From: Streptomyces sp. NBC_01351
GTDB lineage: Bacteria > Actinomycetota > Actinomycetes > Streptomycetales > Streptomycetaceae
NCBI RefSeq assembly: GCF_036237315.1
Contig: NZ_CP108356.1
Location: 6,143,501 to 6,207,500, forward strand
Reading direction: 5' to 3'
DNA: 64,000 nucleotides
The notes beneath the pieces were generated by a model. It saw only the letters and a program-made list of their open reading frames with translations, made no database searches and was not told the DNA's origin. Positions 25,492 through 35,255 of this stretch are shown in pieces (within the stretch, counting starts at the first letter, position 1; the number at the start of each line of letters is the position of its first letter). Both the position numbers and the translations under genes were made by a program.

Positions 25492-26496
25492 TCAGCCCGC
25501 CCGGTAGGCGGTCCAGTTGCTGGCCATGCGGGTCACCTGGCCGGCGGTGAACTGGTACATGCAGGAGTCGTACGTGTAGTCCATGAAGTTGCGGATCGGG
25601 TCCGCGCCGGGCTTGCTGGCGCAGCTGTCGCGCCCGGTCGGGCACTCGTACGCCGGGCTCTTCTCGGCCGGGGTGTCGGAGACGTAGTCGCCGTTGCCGT
25701 TACAGCCGCCCTGGAAGGTGTGGTAGAGCCCCAGCCAGTGGCCGACCTCGTGGGTCGCGGTGTCGCCCTCGTTGTAGTTGGCCGAGGAGCCGCCGGGCAG
25801 CGAGCTGTCCAGCACGACCACGCCGTCCATCTTCGGGGCGGAGTTGTAAGAGGTCGGGAAGGTCGCCCAGCCCAGCAGGCCGCCGGAGAGCTTGGCGGTG
25901 TAGAAGTTGAGCGCGCCCGGACCGCCCTTGCGCAGGGTGTTCTTCATGTCCTTCTCGGCCTGGGAGCCGGAGGCCAGGTTGTACCAGGAGGCGTTGTCCG
26001 TGTAGTCGGTGGACGCCAGGGTGAACTGGAAGTTCGTGTTGACGTTGCCGGTGCCCTGGCCGCCGTAGGCCGCGTTCAGGACCGACAGCTGGTTGTTGAT
26101 GTCCGTGGTCGAGAGCTTCCCGGTGGTGCCGGAGTGCACGACGTGGAAGTACACGGGGACGTTCACGACGGCCTCGGCGCCGCTGAGGCTGCGCTGCGGC
26201 TGGTTCTTGAGGGCCTTGTCGAGCTTCGACTTGAGGTCGGCGTCCATGGCCTTCGCCTGCGCCTCGGTGACCTCGTTGGGCTCGGCGGCGTGTCCGGCGT
26301 GTCCGTCGTGTTCGCGGCTGACACGGGCGTTGGCCGCGCCGCCGGTGGACTCCTCGGCGCACACCTCGGCGGGGGACTTGGCGGCGGCCAGCGTGGTGGG
26401 GGCGGCGAGCGGCGTGAACGCCAGGGTTCCGGCCAGCACCGCCGTGCCCATCAGGCGGCGGCGAAGAAGGGGGGATATGCGGGCAACAGCGCGCAC
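25492..26496 (-). CDS. Secreted zinc metalloprotease, M43 (pappalysin/cytophagalysin)-like
   Basis: 334 residues. The signal peptide is in residues 1 to about 38 ([26 protein letters not shown]), so the protein is exported. The zinc site [13 protein letters not shown] (HExxHxxGxxH, metzincin type) is near residue 247, followed by a Met-turn region in [19 protein letters not shown] near residue 305. Cysteines at [24 protein letters not shown] and DSCMYQF probably form disulphides. GTG start with GAGGAGCACCC upstream. Families with this arrangement digest extracellular protein; the substrate is unknown. The region between is a likely propeptide. Confidence 0.9.
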   Translation of the reverse strand: MRAVARISPLLRRRLMGTAVLAGTLAFTPLAAPTTLAAAKSPAEVCAEESTGGAANARVSREHDGHAGHAAEPNEVTEAQAKAMDADLKSKLDKALKNQPQRSLSGAEAVVNVPVYFHVVHSGTTGKLSTTDINNQLSVLNAAYGGQGTGNVNTNFQFTLASTDYTDNASWYNLASGSQAEKDMKNTLRKGGPGALNFYTAKLSGGLLGWATFPTSYNSAPKMDGVVVLDSSLPGGSSANYNEGDTATHEVGHWLGLYHTFQGGCNGNGDYVSDTPAEKSPAYECPTGRDSCASKPGADPIRNFMDYTYDSCMYQFTAGQVTRMASNWTAYRAG

Positions 26497-26711
26497 GGGT
26501 GCTCCTCGCGTGGGGGGTTTGGCGTGAAGGATCTCCTCACGTTGGCGGGAAGCTTATGTGTTCATGACATGCAGGGGTCAAGCCTCTTACGTAAAAGATT
26601 TGTTGCTTCTGATGACAGAGGGGCGCCTGGTCTGCACCAGACGCCCCTCTGCGGCGTAAAATTGACGGTCAGTCAGTTAATTTGTCCGGAAAGTCTGTGG
26701 AGTCGGCCGGG
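26497..26711 (-). promoter_or_regulatory. Upstream region of the metalloprotease gene
   Basis: 215 bases between the phoD stop and the metalloprotease start. It is AT-rich for this genome in the part near 26590-26615 (on the minus strand, ATCAGAAGCAACAAATCTTT) and so probably contains the metalloprotease promoter. It also holds the phoD terminator at 26616-26651 and an imperfect palindrome AATTGACGGTCAGTCAGTTAATT at about 26660-26683. Confidence 0.45.
26616..26651 (-). terminator. Hairpin terminator after phoD
   Basis: Perfect 10-bp arms CAGAGGGGCG (26616-26625) and CGCCCCTCTG (26642-26651) with an inner CTGGT/ACCAG stem and a four-base loop. It lies 60 bases past the phoD stop on the minus strand. 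Confidence 0.85.
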
Positions 26712-28376
26712 TCAGCGGACCGGCTGCCACACCCGCTCGACCTTCTGGGTCCCGTTCTGCGTCCGGTACGAGCGCGCCCACGCGGACGTCGCGTCCTGCC
26801 GCCGCTTGTCCGAAACCACGTAGTAGTCCATCTGTGAGCGCTCGGCCGTCACGTCCAGCACGCCGTAGCCGTGGGAGTCCATGTCCAGCCATTTCACGTG
26901 CCAGTTGGCCGCCTTGATGGCCGACTCCGCGACCAGCGAGGCGGTGTCCGCCGGCACGTGCAGGATGTCGTCGATGTTGTCCGAGGTCACCGAGGTGACG
27001 ACGAACTCGGTCGCCGCGGTGCCCGAACCGGGGTAGGTGGCCATGTTCACCGGGACCTCGTTCGCCCAGGCCATGTGGATGTCGCCGGTCAGGAACACCG
27101 TGTTCTTGACGTTGCGGTCCTTCAGGTGACCGAGCAGCTCCTTGCGGTCGTCCGTGTACCCGTCCCACTGGTCCACGTTGACAGCTATGCCGCCCTCGGG
27201 CAGGCCCAGGAGCTTGGCGAGGGGCGCCAGCAGGTGCGCGGGCAGCGAGGCGAAGGCCACCGGCGAGATCATCACCGAGGTGCCGACCAGCTTCCAGGTC
27301 GCGGTCGAGCCGGCGAGGCCCGCCTTGAGCCAGTCCAGCTGGGCGCGCCCGGTGAGGGTGCGCTCCGGGTCGTCCACCGATCCGCTGCCGACCTTGACCT
27401 GCTGCGAGCGGAACGAGCGCAGGTCGAGCAGGTGCAGGTCGGCGAGGGTGCCGAAGCGCAGCCGCCGGTAGACGGTGCCCGCGATGGAGGCGCGTACGGG
27501 CATCCACTCGAAGTAGGCCTGCTTGGCTGCGGCCGCGCGGGCCGCCCACTCGCCCTCGGCGCCCGGGGTGTGGTTCTCGGCGCCGCCCGCCCAGGCGTCG
27601 TTGGCCATCTCGTGGTCGTCCCAGATGGCGACGACCGGGTGCGCGTGGTGCAGGGCCTGGAGGTCGGCGTCCGTCTTGTAGTTGCCGTGCCGGGTGCGGT
27701 AGTCGGCGAGCGTGACGATCTCGTGCTTCGGCTCGTGCTGTCGCACGCCGTACTTCGCCTCCGGGTAACCCCCCGCCTGGTACTCGTAGATGTAGTCGCC
27801 CAGGTGCAGGATCGCGTCCAGGTCGCTGCGGGCGGCCAGGTGGCGGTACGCGGAGAAGTAGCCGGACTCCCAGTTGGCGCAGGAGACCACGCCGAAGCGG
27901 ACCCCGGACGTGGTGACGTCGTGGCCCGGGGTGGTCTTGGTGCGTCCGACGGGGGAGACGGTGGCGCCGGCGGTGAACCGGTACCAGTAGGAGGTCTGCG
28001 GCTGGAGCCCGCGCACGTCCACCTTGACCGTGTGGTCGGTGGCGGCGCCGGCGGAGACGGTGCCACTGGCGACGACCCGGGAGAAGGCCTTGTCCGCGGC
28101 CACCTCCCAGTTCACCGAGGTGGCCGGGCCCAGCCCGGAGCCGGGCACGGCCTCGGGGGTCGGGGTGACGCGGGTCCACAGCAGGACCCCGTCGGGCAGC
28201 GGGTCACCGGAGGCGACGCCGTGCAGGAAGGCGGGCGCCGCGCCCGCCGCGTGGGCGGCCGAGGCGCCCAGCGAGGTGAGGGGGGCGGCCAGGGCGGCCG
28301 TGGCCGCGGCGGCGAGAACGACCGTACGGCGACGGGGAGTCGCAGCGGTCGGAGCGGGGGTGAGATGACTGGTCAC
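26712..28376 (-). CDS. phoD: Alkaline phosphatase/phosphodiesterase PhoD
   Basis: Secreted Ca/Fe-dependent phosphatase of the PhoD family, usually induced by phosphate starvation through PhoP. 554 residues from a GTG start. Tat signal [19 protein letters not shown] (about 14-32) with AHAAGA cleavage region. Metal and active-site motifs: [15 protein letters not shown] near residue 158, [13 protein letters not shown] near residue 184, [14 protein letters not shown] near residue 249 and [14 protein letters not shown] near residue 430. Full length for the family. A terminator follows at 26616. Confidence 0.95.
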   Translation of the reverse strand: MTSHLTPAPTAATPRRRTVVLAAAATAALAAPLTSLGASAAHAAGAAPAFLHGVASGDPLPDGVLLWTRVTPTPEAVPGSGLGPATSVNWEVAADKAFSRVVASGTVSAGAATDHTVKVDVRGLQPQTSYWYRFTAGATVSPVGRTKTTPGHDVTTSGVRFGVVSCANWESGYFSAYRHLAARSDLDAILHLGDYIYEYQAGGYPEAKYGVRQHEPKHEIVTLADYRTRHGNYKTDADLQALHHAHPVVAIWDDHEMANDAWAGGAENHTPGAEGEWAARAAAAKQAYFEWMPVRASIAGTVYRRLRFGTLADLHLLDLRSFRSQQVKVGSGSVDDPERTLTGRAQLDWLKAGLAGSTATWKLVGTSVMISPVAFASLPAHLLAPLAKLLGLPEGGIAVNVDQWDGYTDDRKELLGHLKDRNVKNTVFLTGDIHMAWANEVPVNMATYPGSGTAATEFVVTSVTSDNIDDILHVPADTASLVAESAIKAANWHVKWLDMDSHGYGVLDVTAERSQMDYYVVSDKRRQDATSAWARSYRTQNGTQKVERVWQPVR

Positions 28377-28426
28377 GGGCGGTCATATTACTGACCGGTA
28401 CGTCAATTGGGGAGATGTCGGAATGC

Positions 28427-28463
28427 AACGAGCGGGCGAACTCTGGGAGTTCGCCCGCTCGTT
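28427..28463 (-). terminator. Hairpin terminator after the membrane thioredoxin gene
   Basis: Perfect 16-bp stem (28427-28442 with 28448-28463) with a five-base loop. It lies between the thioredoxin stop at 28507 and the phoD start at 28376, on the minus strand. Confidence 0.9.
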
Positions 28464-28506
28464 GGTGCGCCCTGTCTTGAAAGCGCATTCCGGGAATGTC
28501 CGGGGA

Positions 28507-29301
28507 TCAGCCCTGCAGGGCCTTGTCGATCGCCGCCGTGAACTGCTCCGCGGTCTGCGGGGTGTCGATCTTCTTGCCGTCCATCTTCAGCGTCGGGGTA
28601 CCCGTCACCCCGGACTTGTTGAAGGCCTTCGACATCTCCAGCGCCCACCGGTCGTAGGTGCCGTCCTCGACGGCCTTCTTGAACTCGGCGTTCCCCTTGA
28701 GCTCCGGGACCGCGTCCGCGACCTTCAGCAGGTAGTCGTCCTTGGCGAAGCTGTCGACGGTTTCCTCGGGGTGCAGGTCCTTGGAGTACAGGGCCGCCTT
28801 GAAGTCGAGGAAGGCCTCCGGGCTGACGTTCAGAGCCGCGCCCAGCGCGCTCAGCGCGTTCTTCGAACCCTCGCCCTTGACGGCGTTGTCGATGAAGGTG
28901 GCGCCGAAGTACTGGAGCTTGTACTTGCCCGCCTCGACGTCCTTGTCGATCTGCCCGCCGACCGCCTGCTCGAAGCCGGCGCAGGCCGGGCAGCGCGAGT
29001 CCTCGTAGAGCTCCAGGGTCTTCTTCGCGTCGGGCTTGCCGATGACGACCGTGGTGCCGTCCTCGCCCTCGGTGTTCTTCGGCTTGACCAGCTCGGCCTT
29101 GGCGGCCTTGTCCCAGTAGCCCGGCTGGTTCATCTGAACGACCCCGTAGCTGATGGCGCCGACGAGGGCGAGCCCGGCGACGACCGCGCTCGCCACGATC
29201 ACCTGGCGGCGGGCCTTGTCCTTCTTCGCCTGGGCCTCGCGCTCGGCGCGCAGCCGCTCGCGGGCCGCTGCCTTGTTCGCCTGGCTGTTGCGTGAACTCA
29301 T
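28507..29301 (-). CDS. Membrane-anchored DsbA-like thioredoxin (CPAC)
   Basis: 264 residues: a basic amphipathic cytoplasmic N-terminus (SSRNSQANKAAARERLRAER region), one transmembrane helix (about 34-56, VIVASAVVAGLALVGAISYG), then an extracytoplasmic thioredoxin_4/DsbA-type domain. The redox motif is ELYEDSRCPACAGFEQAV (CPAC near residue 103), and the cis-proline loop GVTGTPTLKMDG is near residue 230. It probably forms or isomerises disulphides in exported proteins. A paralogue with the same layout is at 57566. ATG start. The gene upstream on the same strand (29418) is an integral membrane protein. Confidence 0.9.
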   Translation of the reverse strand: MSSRNSQANKAAARERLRAEREAQAKKDKARRQVIVASAVVAGLALVGAISYGVVQMNQPGYWDKAAKAELVKPKNTEGEDGTTVVIGKPDAKKTLELYEDSRCPACAGFEQAVGGQIDKDVEAGKYKLQYFGATFIDNAVKGEGSKNALSALGAALNVSPEAFLDFKAALYSKDLHPEETVDSFAKDDYLLKVADAVPELKGNAEFKKAVEDGTYDRWALEMSKAFNKSGVTGTPTLKMDGKKIDTPQTAEQFTAAIDKALQG

Positions 29302-29350
29302 CGTGATCTCCGTGGGGTGTGACGTGTGAAGGGGACTGCTGAAGGGACTG

Positions 29351-29410
29351 TCCCCCAGCTACCGCTGGGTGGGGGTCCCCCCGGCCGGAGGCTGGGGGAG
29401 TGCCCCCAGT
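29351..29410. repeat. Intergenic palindromic repeat, copy 4
   Basis: Inverted orientation of the core at 22491-22550, matching at 58 of 60 positions. It lies just past the stop of the gene at 29418 and upstream of the thioredoxin gene, so it may end or attenuate transcription between them. Confidence 0.8.
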
Positions 29411-29417
29411 ACGTGCG

Positions 29418-30107
29418 TCAGGCGCGCGCGAGCGCGCCGAGCACGGGGGGTCCCCGCCGTCCCACGGAGTGCGCGGGGAACCGCGTACGGGCCCACCCGC
29501 CCGGGAGCGCCGGCCGCGCCACCCGGGGTGCCGGCCGAGCGGCCGTCGCCGCCCCGCCCACGGCCAGCAGCAGCGGCCGGAACGCGAACGCGGCCACCGC
29601 CCGCAGCACCCGGCCCAGCGCACGCTCGCCGTGGCGCAGCCACGCGGCGGCCAGCAGTCCGACCGAGACGTGCGCGCCGAGCAGCAGCCAGGGGGCCCAG
29701 GGCCCGGGGGAGGCGAGCAGCGCGGCCGGATCGGCGGCCTGCCCGGTCATCTCCGTCAGCGGCCCGCCGACGGGGGTGCCGCCGCACAGCTCCTCCAGGC
29801 CCAGCGCGCGCAGCGGGCCCGCGACCGGGCCGCCCGCGGGGCCGTAGCAGACGTGCTGCCCGGCGGTGAAGACGGTGTCGGCGGCCAGCTCCAGGGGCAC
29901 GAGCAGCCCGGCGATGGGGCCGAAGCCCCGCTCGCGGCCCGCCAGCGCGTAGGCGAGTCCGAACACGGCGGCGAAGGCCCCGGCCACCAGCAGGGGCGGC
30001 AGCGGAACCCGGGACATGAGGACGTGCGAGCCGGCCGAGAGCAGCACCACGAGCGCGCTGAACAGCGCGGCCCGCAGCCCTCGAAGTCTCACCCCTGATA
30101 TGTCCAT
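29418..30107 (-). CDS. Integral membrane protein of unknown function
   Basis: 229 residues, not recognised. Hydrophobic stretches are near residues 8-25 (RAALFSALVVLLSAGSHVLM), 30-50, 58-75, 125-150 and 165-185, separated by Arg-rich loops. MDISGVRLRGLRA begins the protein. A His in SAGSHVLMS and a Cys in QHVCYGPAGGP are the only polar features of note. No family motif is visible. No strong ribosome-binding site precedes the ATG, so the start is uncertain. The Arg-rich tail (ARPAPRVARPALPGGWARTR) is probably cytoplasmic. Divergence or co-transcription with DUF2252 upstream cannot be decided; both are on the minus strand, 80 bases apart. Confidence 0.72.
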   Translation of the reverse strand: MDISGVRLRGLRAALFSALVVLLSAGSHVLMSRVPLPPLLVAGAFAAVFGLAYALAGRERGFGPIAGLLVPLELAADTVFTAGQHVCYGPAGGPVAGPLRALGLEELCGGTPVGGPLTEMTGQAADPAALLASPGPWAPWLLLGAHVSVGLLAAAWLRHGERALGRVLRAVAAFAFRPLLLAVGGAATAARPAPRVARPALPGGWARTRFPAHSVGRRGPPVLGALARA

Positions 30108-30187
30108 CGTCGCGAGTGTGCCACGTGACCCTGTGAAGGAGGTCCGCAGGTCGGCTTCCCGCCACCGCCGCGGCACCCGATCCGGCC

Positions 30188-31513
30188 CTACGGCGTGATG
30201 CGGCCGTTGCGGAAGAGGTCCACGAAGATCCGGTGGTCGGTGCGCGCCCGGGCCCCGTAGGCGTGGGCGAAGTCGACCAGCAGCTCCGCGAAGCCCTCCT
30301 CGTCGGCGGCGATCGCCGCGTCGATGGCGCGCTCGGTGGAGAACGGGACCAGCGACTGGCCGCTCTCGGCCTCGTCGGCCGCCGCGTGCATGGTCGCCGT
30401 CGCCCGGCCGAGGTCCGCGACCACGGCGGCTATCTCCTCCGGGTCGTCCAGGTCCGACCAGTCCAGGTCCACCGCGTACGGGGAGACCTCCGCCACCAGC
30501 TGCCCCGAACCGTCCAGCTCGGTCCAGCCCAGCCACGGGTCGGCGTGCGCCTGCAGGGCCCGCTGGGAGATCACCGTGCGGTGGCCCTCGTGCCGGAAGT
30601 ACTCCCGCACCGCCCGGTCCGTGATGTGCCGCGACACCGCCGGGGTCTGCGCCTGCTTGATGTAGATCACTACGTCGTTCTCCAGGGCGTCGCTGTGCCC
30701 CTCCAGCAGGATGTTGTAGGAGGGCAGGCCGGCCGAGCCTATGCCGATGCCCCGGCGGCCCACCACGTCCTTGACCCGGTAGGAGTCCGGGCGCACCAGG
30801 GACTCGTCGGGGAGGGTCTCCAGGTACCCGTCGAAAGCGGCCAGGACCTTGTAGCGGGTGGCCGCGTCCAGCTCGATGGAGCCCCAGCCGGAGGTGAAGC
30901 GGCGCTCGTGCTCCCGTATCTCCGTCATCGAGTCCAGCAGGGCGAAACGGGTCCGCCGGCGGGCGTCGCGCAGGGCCGCGAGCAGCGGGCCGTCGGCGGT
31001 GTCCAGGGTGAAGGAGGGGACCTCCTCATACTTGGCACCCGTGGCGAGCTGGTGGATGCGCTCCCGGTAGGCGCCCGCGTAGATCCGTACGAGCTCGCCG
31101 ATCTGCTCGTCGCTGAGCGCCTTGGTGTAGCCGATCAGGGCGACGGAGGCGGAGAAGCGCTTGAGGTCCCAGGTGAAGGGGCCCACGTACGCCTCGTCGA
31201 AGTCGTTCACGTTGAAGACGAGCCGCCCGTTGGCGTCCATGTACGTGCCGAAGTTCTCCGCGTGCAGATCGCCGTGGATCCACACCCGGCCCGTCCGCTC
31301 GTCCAGATAGGGACCGCCGTGCCGCTCCCGCTCCAGGTCGGCGTAGAAGAGACAGGCCGTGCCCCGGTAGAAGGCGAAGGCCGAGGCCGCCATCTTGCGG
31401 AACTTGACCTGGAAGGCAGCGGGGTCGGCGGCGAGCAGCTCACCGAAGGCGGTGTCGAAGACGTCGAGTATCTCCTCGGCGCGCTGCTCGTCTGTCGTCT
31501 CGGGAACCGCCAT
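30188..31513 (-). CDS. DUF2252 family protein (kinase-like fold)
   Basis: 441 residues. DUF2252 proteins resemble aminoglycoside-phosphotransferase-type kinases but have no established substrate. Visible motifs are FYRGTACLFYADLER (near residue 49), the catalytic-loop-like WIHGDLHAENFGTYMDANGR (near residue 74) and the metal-loop-like NVNDFDEAYVGPFTWDLKR (near residue 98). ATG at 31513 is chosen because CAGGAGGCATCCGCC is upstream; an in-frame TTG 63 bases earlier is possible but lacks a ribosome-binding site. Divergent from dnaE. Confidence 0.88.
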   Translation of the reverse strand: MAVPETTDEQRAEEILDVFDTAFGELLAADPAAFQVKFRKMAASAFAFYRGTACLFYADLERERHGGPYLDERTGRVWIHGDLHAENFGTYMDANGRLVFNVNDFDEAYVGPFTWDLKRFSASVALIGYTKALSDEQIGELVRIYAGAYRERIHQLATGAKYEEVPSFTLDTADGPLLAALRDARRRTRFALLDSMTEIREHERRFTSGWGSIELDAATRYKVLAAFDGYLETLPDESLVRPDSYRVKDVVGRRGIGIGSAGLPSYNILLEGHSDALENDVVIYIKQAQTPAVSRHITDRAVREYFRHEGHRTVISQRALQAHADPWLGWTELDGSGQLVAEVSPYAVDLDWSDLDDPEEIAAVVADLGRATATMHAAADEAESGQSLVPFSTERAIDAAIAADEEGFAELLVDFAHAYGARARTDHRIFVDLFRNGRITP

Positions 31514-31669
31514 GGCGGATGCCTCCTGGTGGCGCGGGGTGGATCGCTTTTCGGACACGGGTCCTTGGCTCTGCAACGCACGACCGTACCCGTCAGTGCC
31601 CGTGATCTGTCACCCGGGAGACGTAGGATTCAGAGCTGCCGCCCCTCTCTCCCCCCGGAGGCCCCCACC

Positions 31670-34600
31670 GTGTCAAAGACGCCGTTCACGCACCTGCACG
31701 TCCACACCCAGTACTCGCTGCTGGACGGTGCCGCGCGGCTGAAGGACATGTTCAACGCGTGCAACGAGATGGGCATGAGCCACATCGCCATGTCCGACCA
31801 CGGCAACCTGCACGGGGCCTACGACTTCTTCCACACCGCCCAGAAGTCCGGCATCACGCCGATCATCGGCATCGAGGCGTACGTCGCCCCCGAGTCCCGG
31901 CGCAACAAGCGGCGCATCCAGTGGGGCCAGCCCCACCAGAAGCGGGACGACGTCTCCGGTTCCGGTGGTTACACCCACAAGACGATCTGGGCGGCGAACG
32001 CCACCGGCCTGCACAACCTCTTCCGGCTGTCCTCCGACGCGTACGCCGAGGGCTGGCTCACGAAGTGGCCGCGCATGGACAAGGAGACGATCTCCAAGTG
32101 GTCGGAGGGACTGATCGCCTCCACCGGCTGCCCCTCCGGCGAGCTCCAGACCCGGCTGCGCCTCGGCCAGTTCGACGAGGCCCTGAAGTCGGCCTCCGAG
32201 TACCAGGACATCTTCGGCAAGGGCCGCTACTTCCTGGAGCTGATGGACCACGGCATCGAGATCGAGCGCCGGGTCCGCGACGGGCTGCTGGAGATCGGCA
32301 AGAAGCTCGGGATCCCGCCGCTGGTGACGAACGACTCGCACTACACCTACGCGAGCGAGGCCGGCGCCCACGACGCCCTGCTGTGCATCCAGACCGGCAA
32401 GAACCTCTCGGACCCGGACCGCTTCCGCTTCGACGGATCGGGCTACTACCTGAAGTCCACGGACGAGATGTACGCCATCGACTCCTCGGACGCCTGGCAG
32501 GAGGGCTGCGCCAACACGAAGCTGGTCGCGGACCAGGTCGACACCGAGGGCATGTTCACGTTCCGGAACCTGATGCCGAAGTTCGACATCCCGGACGGCT
32601 ACACCGAGGTCACCTGGTTCCGCGAGGAGACCATGCGCGGCATGCACCGCCGCTACCCCGGGGGCATCCCGGACGACCGGATGAAGCAGGCCGAGTACGA
32701 GATGGACACGATCATCTCGATGGGCTTCCCCGGCTACTTCCTCGTGGTCGCCGACTTCATCATGTGGGCCAAGAACCAGGGCATCGCGGTGGGCCCGGGC
32801 CGAGGCTCCGCGGCCGGCTCGATCGTCGCGTACGCCATGGGCATCACCGACCTCGACCCGCTCACCCACGGCCTGATCTTCGAGCGCTTCCTGAACCCCG
32901 AGCGCGTCTCCATGCCCGATGTCGACATCGACTTCGACGAGCGCCGGCGCGTCGAAGTGATCAGGTACGTGACCGAGAAGTACGGCGCCGACAAGGTCGC
33001 CATGATCGGCACCTACGGCACCATCAAGGCCAAGAACGCGATCAAGGACTCCGCGCGCGTCCTCGGCTACCCCTACGCCATGGGCGACCGGCTCACCAAG
33101 GCCATGCCCGCCGACGTCCTCGGCAAGGGCATCCCGCTCTCCGGCATCCTCGACCCGAAGCACCCCCGCTACGGCGAGGCCGGCGAGATCCGCGGGATGT
33201 ACGAGAACGAGCCGGACGTCAAGAAGGTCATCGACACCGCCCGCGGCGTGGAGGGCCTGGTCCGCCAGATGGGCGTGCACGCCGCCGGCGTGATCATGTC
33301 CAGCGAGACGATCACCGACCACGTACCCGTCTGGGTGCGGCACACCGACGGCGTCACCATCACCCAGTGGGACTACCCGAGCTGCGAGTCGCTCGGCCTG
33401 CTGAAGATGGACTTCCTCGGCCTGCGCAACCTCACGATCATGGACGACGCCGTCAAGATGGTGAAGGCCAACAAGGGGATCGACATCGATCTCCTCGGCC
33501 TTCCGCTCGACGACCCCAAGACCTTCGAACTGCTCGGCCGCGGTGACACCCTCGGCGTCTTCCAGTTCGACGGCGGGCCCATGCGCTCCCTGCTGCGCCT
33601 GATGAAGCCCGACAACTTCGAAGACATCTCCGCCGTCTCGGCCCTGTACCGGCCGGGCCCGATGGGCATGAACTCGCACACGAACTACGCCCTGCGCAAG
33701 AACAAGCAGCAGGAGATCACCCCGATCCACCCGGATCTGGAGAAGCCCCTCGAAGAGGTGCTCGCGGTCACCTACGGCCTGATCGTCTACCAGGAGCAGG
33801 TGCAGAAGGCCGCCCAGATCATCGCCGGGTACTCGCTCGGCGAGGCCGACATCCTGCGCCGCGTGATGGGCAAGAAGAAGCCCGAGGAGCTGGCGAAGAA
33901 CTTCACCATCTTCCAGGAGGGCGCCCGGAAGAACGGCTACAACGACAAGGCCATCCAGGCCCTGTGGGACGTCCTGGTCCCCTTCGCCGGCTACGCCTTC
34001 AACAAGGCCCACTCGGCCGCGTACGGGCTCGTCTCCTACTGGACCGCCTACCTCAAGGCGAACTTCCCGGCCGAGTACATGGCCGGCCTGCTCACCTCGG
34101 TCAAGGACGACAAGGACAAGTCCGCGATCTACCTGAACGAGTGCCGCCGCATGGGCATCAAGGTGCTCCCGCCGAACGTGAACGAGTCCGAGCCGAACTT
34201 CGCCGCCCAGGGCGACGACGTGATCCTCTTCGGCCTCACCGCCGTCCGCAACGTCGGCCAGAACGTCGTGGAATCGATCATCAAGAGCAGGAAGGCCAAG
34301 GGGAAGTACTCCTCCTTCCCCGACTTCCTGGACAAGGTCGAGGCCGTCGTCTGCAACAAGCGGACCGTCGAATCGCTGATCAAGGCCGGCGCCTTCGACG
34401 AGATGGGCCACACCCGCAAGGGCCTGGTCGCCCACCACGAGCCGATGATCGACAACGTGGTCGCGGTCAAGCGCAAGGAGGCCGAGGGCCAGTTCGACCT
34501 CTTCGGCGGAATGGGTGACGAGAACGCGAGCGACGAGCCCGGCTTCGGCCTCGACGTCGAGTTCTCCGACGTCGAGTGGGAGAAGTCCTACCTGCTCGCC

Positions 34601-35212
34601 CAGGAGCGCGAGATGCTCGGCCTCTACGTCTCCGACCACCCGCTCTTCGGGCTGGAGCACGTCCTCTCCGACAAGACGGACGCCGGCATCTCCCAGCTCA
34701 CCGGCGGCGAGCACTCCGACGGCGCCGTCGTCACCATCGGCGGCATCATCTCCGGCCTCCAGCGCAAGATGACCAAGCAGGGCAACGCCTGGGCCATCGC
34801 CACCGTCGAGGACCTGGCCGGCTCCATCGAGTGCATGTTCTTCCCCGCGACCTACCAGCTCGTCTCCACCCAGCTGGTCGAGGACACCGTCGTCTTCGTC
34901 AAGGGCCGCCTCGACAAGCGCGAGGACGTCCCCCGCCTGGTCGCCATGGAGATGATGGTCCCCGACCTCTCCTCCGCCGGGACCAACGCACCCGTCGTCC
35001 TCACCATCCCCACCGTCAAGGTCACCCCGCCGATGGTGACCCGTCTGGGCGAGATCCTGCGCCACCACCAGGGCAACAGCGAGGTGCGGATCAAGCTCCA
35101 GGGGCCGCGCACCACCACCGTGCTGCGCCTCGACAAGCACCGGGTCAAGCCCGACCCCGCGCTCTTCGGTGACCTCAAGGTGCTGCTCGGGCCGTCCTGC
35201 CTGGCCGGATAA
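31670..35212 (+). CDS. dnaE: DNA polymerase III alpha subunit DnaE (DnaE1)
   Basis: Replicative polymerase subunit. 1180 residues from a GTG with CCGGAGGCCC upstream. The N-terminal PHP domain begins HLHVHTQYSLLDGAARLKDM, with its metal-binding His and Asp residues (SDHGNLHGAYDFF). The polymerase palm carries GPGRGSAAGSIVAYAMGITD near residue 378 and the catalytic acidic motif PDVDIDFDERRRVEVI near residue 418. AFNKAHSAAYGLVSYWTAYLK is near residue 776. The C-terminal OB-fold has VVTIGGIISGLQRKMTKQGN near residue 1021. Length and PHP domain fit DnaE1 rather than the shorter DnaE2. Monocistronic with a terminator at 35256. Confidence 0.98.
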   Translation: MSKTPFTHLHVHTQYSLLDGAARLKDMFNACNEMGMSHIAMSDHGNLHGAYDFFHTAQKSGITPIIGIEAYVAPESRRNKRRIQWGQPHQKRDDVSGSGGYTHKTIWAANATGLHNLFRLSSDAYAEGWLTKWPRMDKETISKWSEGLIASTGCPSGELQTRLRLGQFDEALKSASEYQDIFGKGRYFLELMDHGIEIERRVRDGLLEIGKKLGIPPLVTNDSHYTYASEAGAHDALLCIQTGKNLSDPDRFRFDGSGYYLKSTDEMYAIDSSDAWQEGCANTKLVADQVDTEGMFTFRNLMPKFDIPDGYTEVTWFREETMRGMHRRYPGGIPDDRMKQAEYEMDTIISMGFPGYFLVVADFIMWAKNQGIAVGPGRGSAAGSIVAYAMGITDLDPLTHGLIFERFLNPERVSMPDVDIDFDERRRVEVIRYVTEKYGADKVAMIGTYGTIKAKNAIKDSARVLGYPYAMGDRLTKAMPADVLGKGIPLSGILDPKHPRYGEAGEIRGMYENEPDVKKVIDTARGVEGLVRQMGVHAAGVIMSSETITDHVPVWVRHTDGVTITQWDYPSCESLGLLKMDFLGLRNLTIMDDAVKMVKANKGIDIDLLGLPLDDPKTFELLGRGDTLGVFQFDGGPMRSLLRLMKPDNFEDISAVSALYRPGPMGMNSHTNYALRKNKQQEITPIHPDLEKPLEEVLAVTYGLIVYQEQVQKAAQIIAGYSLGEADILRRVMGKKKPEELAKNFTIFQEGARKNGYNDKAIQALWDVLVPFAGYAFNKAHSAAYGLVSYWTAYLKANFPAEYMAGLLTSVKDDKDKSAIYLNECRRMGIKVLPPNVNESEPNFAAQGDDVILFGLTAVRNVGQNVVESIIKSRKAKGKYSSFPDFLDKVEAVVCNKRTVESLIKAGAFDEMGHTRKGLVAHHEPMIDNVVAVKRKEAEGQFDLFGGMGDENASDEPGFGLDVEFSDVEWEKSYLLAQEREMLGLYVSDHPLFGLEHVLSDKTDAGISQLTGGEHSDGAVVTIGGIISGLQRKMTKQGNAWAIATVEDLAGSIECMFFPATYQLVSTQLVEDTVVFVKGRLDKREDVPRLVAMEMMVPDLSSAGTNAPVVLTIPTVKVTPPMVTRLGEILRHHQGNSEVRIKLQGPRTTTVLRLDKHRVKPDPALFGDLKVLLGPSCLAG

Positions 35213-35255
35213 AAACGGTCGGGGGCGGGCCGCCCCGGTCCGGCGAACACACGCG

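Noticed and set aside
29369..29869. Plus-strand frame starting MGVPPAGGWGSAP
   Set aside because: The same translated words appear at 22499-22532 on the other strand because both come from the palindromic repeat; it is not a gene.
31673..35140. Very long open frame antisense to dnaE (about 1155 codons)
   Set aside because: In GC-rich coding sequence the frame opposite a gene often stays open. Translation is Val/Gly/Asp/Leu-rich without any family motif, and the plus strand encodes DnaE.
31670..35212. Intein or frameshift in dnaE
   Set aside because: Reading frame and motifs are continuous, with no inserted endonuclease-type block.
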